This document shows positions 55,667 through 64,000 of a DNA stretch of 64,000 bases, one piece after another (positions within the stretch are counted from its first letter, which is position 1; the number at the start of each line of letters is the position of its first letter). A program made the translations under genes and the position numbers. Source of the DNA: Prosopocoilus inquinatus (Eukaryota; Arthropoda; Insecta; Coleoptera; Lucanidae); the NCBI GenBank assembly GCA_036172665.1, contig CM069870.1, forward strand, positions 69,130,212-69,194,211, written 5' to 3'. The notes under the pieces are model-generated. The model was not told the origin of the DNA. It worked only from the letters and a program-made list of their open reading frames with translations, and ran no database searches.

Positions 55667-55672
55667 AATAAA
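55667..55672 (+). terminator. polyadenylation signal, carrier gene 2
   Basis: AATAAA 78 bp after the stop. Confidence 0.65.
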
Positions 55673-55783
55673 AATCCTGTTGTTATTATCGGCTGCTACC
55701 TTGTAATAAATAATTGACGAGGGGGGAAAGCTTTCGCTAAGGTGCACTAGGTGCAGGTGAAAAAACTAAAAACAAATTCCTGT

Positions 55784-55789
55784 TTTATT
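55784..55789 (-). terminator. polyadenylation signal, Adi1
   Basis: TTTATT on + (AATAAA on -), 115 bp beyond the Adi1 stop. The two convergent genes' 3' ends thus lie about 110 bp apart without overlap. Confidence 0.55.
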
Positions 55790-55904
55790 TATAAAGTTAG
55801 TCAACAAATGAAAGCCCCTTTACGTCATTAGTATACACCTAACATCCGAATAATAACAATTATTACATCGTATTATAACGAACAGTGATTAAAATATTGC
55901 AAAC

Positions 55905-56459
55905 TCACGCGGCCTTGACGAATTTCTTCTGAAGATTCTCGAGGTATAACTTGCGGCAATCCATGTCGTCGGCAGGTCGGTTGTGAGCGAGCCAGACCGG
56001 TTCGCCGATGAAAAACCGCTTGGCTCTTATGAAATTGCCCGTGTCCAATGTGAACCTGTGGTAGATTCCGCTGGGCAAGACGAGCATGTCACCTGGAGTC
56101 ACTTCAACTCTTACCCATTCGTCGTTTTTATCGCGGACATCGAAATAGCCTGAGCCTTCGAGGCAGAAGCGGATTTCTTCGTCGGTGTGCAGGTGTTCCG
56201 TGAAGAAAATTTTTAGTTTCTCCTCGTAATTCGGCAGGCGTTCCTTGGAGCAGACGAGTTCGTCTTCGTAGGTGTAGCCGCGCTCTTTCTTTATGTCGTC
56301 CAGAACTCCGTCCGTGTCGAACGTGTCTGTGTTCAGCTGGAAATATTCAACGCCTGTTGATGTACGCAGTTCCTCCAGGGTCAGGAATTTCGGAGGGTTT
56401 AAGTGATGCGGTAACCTCTGGTCTTCGCTGCTGTTATCCATGTACCATGCACGTACCAT
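55905..56459 (-). CDS. Adi1: acireductone dioxygenase (Adi1/ARD)
   Basis: Methionine-salvage enzyme. With Fe2+ it converts acireductone to 4-methylthio-2-oxobutanoate and formate; with Ni2+ the same protein family makes an off-pathway product plus CO. Single uninterrupted ORF of 184 aa, usual family length (about 179-187). It is a cupin: metal ligands His89, His91 and Glu95 in [27 protein letters not shown] sequence (residues 88-110), and His134 in [14 protein letters not shown]-terminal [10 protein letters not shown] and the HNRPADD block near residue 159 are typical of animal ARD. The absence of introns, unlike its neighbours, is notable; it has no poly-A tail or decay suggesting a pseudogene. 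Convergent with carrier gene 2. Confidence 0.95.
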   Translation of the reverse strand: MVRAWYMDNSSEDQRLPHHLNPPKFLTLEELRTSTGVEYFQLNTDTFDTDGVLDDIKKERGYTYEDELVCSKERLPNYEEKLKIFFTEHLHTDEEIRFCLEGSGYFDVRDKNDEWVRVEVTPGDMLVLPSGIYHRFTLDTGNFIRAKRFFIGEPVWLAHNRPADDMDCRKLYLENLQKKFVKAA

Positions 56460-57071
56460 TTTGTTCTAATTTTGTTTAACCAATGCGTTCCTTTGTAGAA
56501 TTTTTAATTTATTACTTTTCTTCTTCAGCTGTATGGTATAATAATCTTGAGACAATCACGTGATTGCGCAGTGGCAGACAATCGCATCCTTGATAAACTT
56601 TTGTAAATACGGGTTCTTATCAGTCAACCTTTTAATTATAAAGTGAACTTCAGAAGGACTAAACTGATAAAATTAAAAGATTTACGAGTTTTTTTTGATA
56701 ATTCAAATATACAATCCCATTTATATATGACAATTGCTTTCGATTCTTCGTCGACAGGTTTGCCAACTGCTTCGAATCGTTGCCCGCTTCTTCTTCTACG
56801 ACAGTTGACGCCAACACTTGAATTTGACATTAAAAATAAAAAAAGAAAATGGCCGAGTTAAGTGAACGGTCAAATTGCACAGAATCGTCAAGTCAACGGT
56901 CCGACTAAGCCCTCTGACCAATCAGCAATTGAGAAAAGTGATCACGTGATTTGGTCTGACCACTTCGACTGTTCACTTACCGCAGCCTTAAATTGTAAGG
57001 ACTACCAACTGGCATGACTTACTACTGAGACATCAGAAATAATTTCAAGTCACGTGACTCCGCCGTGAACG
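56460..57071. other. Adi1 upstream region
   Basis: Likely Adi1 promoter side; no TATA box evident. 'tcacgtgat' words at about 56558 and 56940 (E-box CACGTG) flank the region. No exon seen on the + strand. Confidence 0.3.
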
Positions 57072-57079
57072 CATGAAAC

Positions 57080-57539
57080 TAGAGATGGGATTCCACCCGG
57101 TGCAATCGTTTGCACCGGTGGAATCACCGAATGCACCCGGTGCATTGGATGCTTTGCTCGGTTGCGTACATTTACAGGAGACATAAAAAATGCTTCAAAA
57201 TGACACCAAATACTCGATATTTTGTACGGTCTATCGCTACACAATTATTTTGTAACGTTAATTTCATAAATTTACTCTTTTTGTTCAGATTTTAAGCTAC
57301 AAAGCTTCCAGTTTAACTTAAAAGTTTACTATTCAGTTATTCACCAAACACTATGAAACATTAAACCTGTAAACCACCTGCAAACAATTAAATAACATTA
57401 AGAAAAGATTGTTTCTCGTTCGATTTGCGCGGGAAATTTAAATTTTTGAATGCACCCGATACATTCATGTATGCACCCTGGTGAACGCACCCATGTGGGT
57501 GCTTTCAATGCACCGGGTTCATTCCCTGCCCCATCTCTA
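57080..57539. mobile_element. hAT MITE with perfect 8-bp target duplication
   Basis: TAGAGATGGG at the left and CCCATCTCTA at the right, flanked by CATGAAAC on both sides (57072-57079 and 57540-57547). 460 bp, no transposase. Subterminal zones carry clustered 'gcacccggtgca' palindromes. The 8-bp duplication and TAG..CTA ends place it in hAT. Confidence 0.85.
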
Positions 57540-57719
57540 CATGAAACCGTCAAGATTAAGACAAACAAATCGAAATCAAATACCGAAACAGGGATGCCGT
57601 ATTAGTAGTAGGCCAATTATGCCAAACTCCGAAAAAAAAATTAATTAATTGTATTACATTATTTGAAATGTAGGAGTCATAAACAAAAGAATGTAAATTT
57701 TCTGTAATAATAACACAAC

Positions 57720-58248
57720 ATAAAATAAGACCAAAGGAAAACAAAAACAAAAGCAAATAAAAAATCGCCGATTTAGAATATCAAAAATCAGAGCAAATTA
57801 AAGAAAAAAGAAAAATTAATCCGTAACAAATCAGAAACAAAAGACAAATGAAAGAAACGGCAACCAAGGCACGAAACGAAAAAAAACAAAAGAAGATCGA
57901 CAACACTAACTTCCACAAAAACGCAACAGTTTTCCGGACAAATAAAAAAATTTGTAGAAAATAAAATCAAACTCAAATATAAACGAACGAGGTAATAGGT
58001 GCATAAAACAAAAGATCACGACTGTTATGGAGGCACAAAACAAATCAAAAACGAACCAAAAAGCGCCAATAAAATGCGAAAAATCAATTCTACAAGAAAA
58101 GCAAACGAGAAAATCCTAGCAGGTACGAAAGCACGAAAAACAGAAAAAGGAAACAAGAAAATTGATGACTAAGTCGAACAAAAAACAAATGAATCTATAG
58201 ACCAAAAAACAAATGAATCTCTAGACGAAAAAACTAGTAGAAAAATTG
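57720..58248. repeat. A-rich skewed array
   Basis: 'aaaatcgccgatttagaata', 'caaaagaagatcgacaacac' and 'aacaaatgaatct' words tie it to the arrays at 36.2 and 43.8-46 kb. No gene. Confidence 0.5.
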
Positions 58249-58930
58249 AACAAAGTTACGACTCAACGTAACAGATAACGCCACGCCACAAATGTTAATA
58301 ATTTTTTTCGCTTTGTGTTTAAATTTTATTTGTTCAAAGTCGTTTTCAGAATATTGTTTTTGAACGTTCCTGTACTAAACGTTTTTCAATTTTTTTATAT
58401 CTTTTCACGGCAAATTACAAATACATGGCGCCGGTTAACAGATGGCACAGATTTATAGGTTTAAAAAAAACTTCAGAAAACCAGCGCACCAGCAAAAGTA
58501 CATTTCAGTTGTTCCTCAAGTACTTGTTTGAAGAAGAAAATTAGTTGCGACTGCAGATCAACAGATGGCGCCACTTATATTTGAAATTTCTTATATTCTA
58601 GCTATTTCCGTTCAACTTCATTTACCTATTCGAAATTTTATTTTATTTTCGTAATGTCATTTCTTGAATTTTCTTACCGTTCTTCAGTCGCTTAGAAATT
58701 TTCCCCCGGCAAATAAATTGGACAAAATTACGACTCGATGTAACAGATGGCGCCACAAATGCTAATAACATTTTTCGCCTCGCGTTTAAATTCTATTTGT
58801 TCGAAGTCGTTTTCAGAGCGTTGTTTTTGAACGTTCTTAAGCTTAACGTTTTTTAATTTTTTTGATATCTATTCTCGACAAATTACAAATATATGGCGCG
58901 GGTTAACAGATGGCGCTACAAACGTCGTGG
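58249..58930. repeat. ~470-bp tandem duplication carrying AGATGGCGCC motifs
   Basis: 58249-58465 and 58721-58930 align closely ('tacgactc', 'gaagtcgttttcagag', 'ttttgaacgttc', 'ggttaacagatggc'). Motif cores at about 58441, 58563, 58746 and 58911. Confidence 0.6.
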
Positions 58931-59597
58931 TGATCGGGCAATCCTATAGGTTAAGCACCCTTATTTTTCTTGCTAATAAAAATTTTGATTTTTACTGTAG
59001 GCTTCGAACAGTCGAGACGCCTATGGCGTCTTAGCGCCGGATTGTCTTGCAATTCCTGCAATCCTCATAACTACGCCACTGCCGTTTAAGGATAAAACGT
59101 GCGTCCGACGAATTCCCCTAGGAATCACTATACCTTATTTTTTAATTCGGAGGAGTACTTTGAATTTTTGGCGCTAAAAACGAGCTTTGTCATTGGTGGA
59201 TGGCCGGAGTTGACCAATGACAAAGCTCGTTTGACCAACGGCAAAGTTTTTTATAGTGCTGGTGATGCTGACAGATACGTATAGGCATGTTCTCTTATTC
59301 AGTCAGTTGAATTAAAAGCTTCATCGGTGTGTCGTCATCGATGAATGTCAAATAAGCCAACAATGACTACTAGATTGCGTTGACGGTGAATAAAAGAATA
59401 GTCAGCTGATCAGGGTGTCGTGCCACAAAAATTAAAACATTTATATTTATTAAAACTTTAAAAAAATGTATAGTACCTGCTTTACCAGTCTTTATCACAT
59501 CAAATGTTGACATGTCAATTTCTGTATTGAACATTTTATCTTAATACGTTAACATAACTGGTATAAAGCGCTCTTCATTAATTTCATTCATCTTTAT
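58931..59597. other. intergenic with a short palindrome
   Basis: 59177-59233 has 18-bp perfect arms (ACGAGCTTTGTCATTGGT and inverse) around a 20-bp spacer. Otherwise nothing recognised. Confidence 0.4.
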
Positions 59598-60074
59598 CAG
59601 TGTTGTTAAATTACCGGTAATTTATTTTTAATCTTACCTTACCGGTGATGTTATAGTAATATTACCAATTGCAGGTCATGTGGCGACATCTCGCGCCGGA
59701 GTTACTTTTAACTGAAAATGTGATTTTATTTTCTGATTCATTTGATTCCAAATACGCATTACATTTTTCGTTAAAAATAAGGTTTACAATATTTAATAAA
59801 TTCATGTGAAAATAGAAGTCATTTTAGGTTATGAAATATTTATTTCATTTTCTTAGTATTTACATTTTTCCTAAATAATCAAAAGTATTCCTTGTCCATT
59901 TGTTTCATTAGTTTACTTAAATTTTGCTAGTGTGTAACTCGAAATTACGTTATCTGAACGACAGAGGTAATAAACGGTAACGAACGGTAATAAGTAAGTG
60001 AATGTTACCTTACCGGTAACATTGGAAATTTACCGTAAGGTAACCTGGTAATTTCAGCGACTCACAACACAACA
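59598..60074. mobile_element. hAT MITE, TTACCGGTAA family, copy 1
   Basis: CAGTGTTGTTAAATTACCGG start and ..GACTCACAACAC.. end, flanked by ATCTTTAT (59590-59597 and 60075-60082). Both ends carry clustered TTACCGGTAA/GGTAAC palindromes; the middle includes 'gtggcgacatctcgcgccgg'. 477 bp, no ORF. Confidence 0.8.
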
Positions 60075-61275
60075 ATCTTTATCAAATAACGTTTTGGTGG
60101 TTTTGATGTTTACAAAATAACAAATATAACCTGTACAATGCTCTCTCCCTTCCCTAATTCATTGGTTCATCAGCAATAAATCCAGATGACTCCGATGAGT
60201 TTTAGATTACCTCACCGAAGCCTCGAATGATTATTTTAATCGCAAAATGTATGAAGAACAGAAACACGCTTGGATGTTTTTTCCAATGAGTGCGCTTAGC
60301 TCTTTGATGAATAAAGGAACTCGCCTCATTTCGGAAGAAAACAAACCCTGTTGTTTCCGAACGCGCCCCTCCGAAGCGCCAAATTCAAATCGCTGCTTCA
60401 ACGACCGCGCCGCGTATTTCATCCTGTGGTGAACTTTGCGAAAGAAAGAAAGCAAGCCAGAAAACCGTTTGCTTTAAGAATGCGGATGCCTCAATAAACT
60501 ATACGACATAAAATTAGATAATTAATGAAATTCAATTCTAGGATTCGAAGATTCCGCATAGAAATAAATAAGAAAGTATGAGTTCCTGATTTAAACTTAT
60601 TTGTACATATTAGGGATCAGGGAGGGTCTTTAATTTTTAATTGAAGCGTTTAATATTCGGAAAGAGGACACTCCACAGGTGGTTTTTGTTTTCTAGTAAC
60701 TTTGTAAAAGTGATTTGTTTTTTTTTTTTTTTTTAATGTAATCATCTCCGCCCGCCGTTAAGGTGTATTTAATTTGAGCGTCACGTTTAGAGAGATAGAT
60801 AGGTATAGCCTAGCGAATGCACCGCAGCAACGTACGTAAAAAGGAGGAAGAGCATGCGCATTTTCTAAAACCACCTGTAGAATTACCTATCCGTAGAGCG
60901 TAGTCGTCGGTTTGTTTCACCTAAAAGTTCATTGAACTATCCAGAAGTATGTTGATTTTTCTACGGTTCTGCGGTAAAAACACGGAGCTACGTAATGCAT
61001 ATTGATACACGGCGTGACGTTACGTGCAGGTAATGTTTTCCGTCGAATCCAGCCGGCGTAACAACAAAGTGAAAGCACCTTAAGGTGGGTTAACAAGTGG
61101 TTGTTATCGCACGTCGTCGTATGTGCCAGATTAGGACGGCAGATAAGGATCAGAGTGCGTGTAAACGTTTTTGTTTTTTCTTCTTTTTTTTTGGTTCGCG
61201 AAGGGCCCCCGCTGATCGCCGCCGTCGCGTTTCTTGCGTTGTTTTCGACGAGCGCGAATATGCGCACGCCGCAAG
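60075..61275 (+). promoter_or_regulatory. upstream region of melted
   Basis: No coding exon is recognised; a 60-residue ORF pair at 60231-60455 has no family. 61180-61275 is GC- and CpG-rich ('cgccgccgtcgcgtttcttg') and is probably 5' UTR/promoter immediately before the melted ATG. 60875-61020 also has scattered CpG. Confidence 0.4.
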
Positions 61276-61425
61276 ATGAACAACACCCATGAAGAGGCCA
61301 AGACCAACGGCGGCAGCAAAATGCACGAATTGTTTATGCAAGTTTTGAAAAACCGAGACCTGTCACGGGCGGGAGATTTGTTTTCCGTACCCGATTCCGT
61401 CATCGTTAGCGATCTTACACAAGTG
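61276..61425 (+). CDS. melt: melted (VEPH1 orthologue), first coding exon
   Basis: Melted is a membrane-associated PH-domain adaptor that tunes insulin/TOR and FoxO signalling and, in fly photoreceptors, opposes the Hippo kinase Warts. Fifty codons, MNNTHEEAKTNGGS then KMHELFMQVLKNRDLSRAGD, LFSVPDSVIVSDLTQV, end in phase 0 at a GTAAGC donor (61426). The block from MHELF onward is the conserved N-terminus of melted/VEPH1; the 15 residues before it are lineage-specific, and translation could also begin at Met16. The armadillo-like region and C-terminal PH domain must lie beyond 64000. The track of the frame past 61425 is intron. Confidence 0.88.
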
Positions 61426-62908
61426 GTAAGCGAAAAATTATGAATATTTCGAAAAAATTAGACCCCCGGACTTTCTTTCTTTTTTTTTTTATTTTTCCTA
61501 ACGAGCTGAGCAAATATAACGCCAGAGAAAAAAAAAGTTGACTTATGACATGATTGTGATTAGTTGCTGTCAGTTTGACAAATGAAATGACATGAAAAAT
61601 GAAACGTCAACTTGACGTTTGTGTTTGTGTGTTTTTTTTCTCTTATTCAATTGTTTTCCGTGTGGTGGGCAGTGTTGCCAACTTAGCGGATTCTCCGCTA
61701 GTTCTAGCTTAATTGAAATCATGTCTGAAGTACGAATTTTACATCTAGCTGCTGGCGGATTTTTTGGCTTATTCACGCGTTTTGTCCAGCGGAATTATGG
61801 CTTATAAAAATCAAATTATAGTAACGAAGCTAGAATTGATATGCAAATACCTACCTTTTCATCTATGATATAAATATGATAGAAGGTTACAGACTATTCT
61901 AGAAAATTAGAAACTATCCTAGAAGATTAAAAACTCGAACGTACTCGTTCAGTTGGAGTACCTTCAAGTACTTCATTTTATAATTAGAGAACTCTTGTAA
62001 ACAGCCGAAAGCAAAAAAGGTATAAGTATACAAAACAGTTTAGTTCTTTAAGATTACGTTTAGTAATAGTTCTTTCTCAAAATGGTATTGATTAAAGACG
62101 ACTGTACAGATTTTGCCAAAGTTTTAAAGAAGAGTTTAACTAGCGACATCCTGCGATTGATTTTTGACCTGACGCAAAAAGTAAAATTTTCAGTTTTAGA
62201 CTTGTCAACTTTAAAAGCTTTCTAATGGTTTACATGTTATATGGAGTCGTATTTCAACGATACCATTTTACAGAAAAAAAAAAATAATAAAAATTGCAGG
62301 AAACTGTTCTTTTCTACTTTTTTTTGCTTTCGACTGTTGGCTATATTTATATTTGTGTTCTGTTTTTTCTCCAATTCTCATCTGCGTCAAGGTAAATGTA
62401 TTTTTTGTTTTCATTGATATAATTTTTATATTCATTGCTACAGCTTATTTTTTAAATATTTGGCGGAATCTCAAGTTCAATCTGGTGGATTAATTTTTTA
62501 ATAGTTGGCAACACTAGTGGTGGGGGTTGCGGCCGAGTTGCCGATCGGTTTCCAGAAAAAGCCTAAACGTGAACATTCAACTTAAATAGCCACCGGAAGC
62601 GGACAGTAACTCACCGAAACTTAAAAAATTTCACTAGAAACAGCGCCGAAAAATTAAATTGCATCTGACGAGCGGCGTGAAGTTACCAACGTTTGCCGTC
62701 AGCGATTTCCCATTAAAATTAAAAAAAAAGTAGATAGCCAACTAGTAAGCCTAGTGATGTAAAAATTTCATGAAACATATTTTTTTAGAAATATTTCACC
62801 TTCAATGAAATATATTGTAATCTCATTTTTCTATTGCCATTAGATTTAAATAAAATACACCAAGTACGGTAAGAGCAAAAATATGAACGAGAAAGAATGT
62901 GTTTTAAT
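61426..62908 (+). repeat. melted intron 1, repeat-rich
   Basis: 61670-61930 is the inverse of the composite repeat at 28740-29237 ('ttgccaacttagcggattct', 'catctagctgctggcgga', 'actattctagaaaattagaa'). 62134-62175 holds a diverged AGCGACATCCTGCGATTG cassette of the hammerhead family. The remainder shows no feature. Confidence 0.5.
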
Positions 62909-63421
62909 TAGTGTTGTTAAATTACCGGCAATTTATTTTTAATGTTACATTACCGGTAATGTTACCCTAATATTACCAATTGCTGCTCAAGTGGCGACAT
63001 CTCGCGCCGCAGTTACCAATTACACTTTTAACTAAAAATGTGACTTTTACTCAATTTTCTGATTAATTTGATATGGGATGCGCATTACATTTTTATCTTT
63101 TGTTAATAATAAAGTTTACAATATTTAATATTTTGTATTTCCACTAAATAAATTTATGTGTAAACGAAAGTCATTTTAGATTATGTAATATTTATTTCCT
63201 TTTTTTTAGTATTAACGTTTTTCTTAAATAAACAAAAATATTCCTTGCCCGTTTCTTTGATTGGTTTACTTAGATTTTGCAAGTGTGTAACACGAAATTA
63301 CATTATCTTGACGACAGAGATAACAAACGATAACCAACGGTAACAAACGAACGTTACCTTACCGGTAATATTGGAAATTTACCGTAAGGTGACGTCGTAA
63401 TTTTTGCGACTCACAACACTA
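62909..63421. mobile_element. hAT MITE, TTACCGGTAA family, copy 2
   Basis: TAGTGTTGTTAAATTACCGG start and ..CGACTCACAACACTA end, flanked by perfect GTTTTAAT duplications (62901-62908 and 63422-63429). 513 bp, homologous throughout to 59598-60074. Inserted in melted intron 1. Confidence 0.87.
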
Positions 63422-63429
63422 GTTTTAAT

Positions 63430-64000
63430 GCATGCAAGAGTGAGAAATTACAATTGAAGAGTAGACCGAGAATCATCAACTCTTCGAATCCAAAAAAAGG
63501 GAAATCAAATTTTTCCACGTGTAAATTTTCACTTACCCTCGTCAAAAAATAATTCTTACCAATTTCCGCCTAATTCTAATAAATAGAGTTCGGAATCACA
63601 TATTTTGACGTCATCAATAGGAGTTTGGGTTTGCATGGAAAATTATTTTTAATACGTTTTTATTACGCAATCCTTTCCGGAATAATTCGGAAGAGGGGGC
63701 GTCCTACAATTGATTTGCGGATGTTCTTCACAATGGGCAGAGATAGCCCGAGATGGCCAACTCAATGTTAAAAATCGTATCGCAACAACTTATTTGAGCG
63801 ATTGTAATATGAAGCGCGCGTAGAGGGCAGAAAGATCGCAAACCGCGGCTTTTTTGAATATAGCAGTTACACCATTCCTTAAATTTTTTAAAAATAAATT
63901 TACATGTAAAGAAATCGACAATGTACACATTTGACTTTGTTTAAAAACAGATGTTTGAAAAACAAGTAAATAGAAGAAATTAGTCAAAAATGTGGTATAT
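63430..64000. other. melted intron 1, nothing recognised
   Basis: AT-rich sequence without exon, RNA gene or clear repeat; short ORFs have no family. Confidence 0.4.

Noticed and set aside
60231..60455. Overlapping ORFs on both strands near 60.3 kb
   Set aside because: No recognisable family, no splice sites, and weak coding character.

Overview
This is AT-rich animal DNA with short 50-70 bp GT-AG introns, CpG-containing coding exons and very dense repeats. The gene families and the style of repeat (hAT and mariner MITEs, insect-type solute-carrier paralogues, a melted orthologue) point to an insect. A beetle is plausible but not shown by the sequence alone. There is nothing prokaryotic here: no operons, CRISPR arrays or rRNA, and I saw no tRNA.

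Six protein-coding loci can be read. An F-box gene (5893-14440, +; FBXO33/39-like) converges tail-to-tail with the 13-exon gene for Integrator subunit 5 (31785-14681, -). Immediately upstream of INTS5 on the same strand lies a 3-exon gene for the ciliary microtubule protein CFAP144/FAM183 (35958-32276, -). Two related SLC25A35-type mitochondrial carriers follow on the + strand (41475/42003-43130 and 54534-55589). Next is intronless acireductone dioxygenase Adi1 (56459-55905, -). Last is the first coding exon of melted/VEPH1 (61276-61425, +), whose remaining exons lie beyond the right edge. Exon boundaries were set by GT-AG sites, phase continuity and recalled family similarity; each gene model is open from start to stop.

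About 85% of the window is introns and intergenic DNA filled with repeats. These are mariner-type MITEs with TA duplications, hAT MITEs with perfect 8-bp duplications, long foldbacks, several tandem satellites (about 217-270 bp, 270 bp, 160 bp and 140 bp units), strongly purine/pyrimidine-skewed arrays, and a dispersed repeat carrying dozens of AGATGGCGCC-type motifs that resemble the CTCF core.

The most striking signal is a repeat family with a complete type-I hammerhead ribozyme layout in six copies (10.5, 13.4, 31.3, 35.1, 40.1 and 50.6 kb). In five copies the ribozyme sits inside a long inverted repeat that extends its stem I; the 31.3 kb copy lacks the inner part of stem I. Three copies are in the sense orientation inside introns of the F-box and CFAP144 genes. 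A different hammerhead-like core sits in the sense orientation in INTS5 intron 3. Also unusual: the CFAP144-INTS5 spacer consists of decayed tandem copies of the INTS5 5' end; the 3' end of F-box exon 3, with its splice donor, is triplicated; and the first exon of the first carrier gene is duplicated with identical length and phase.
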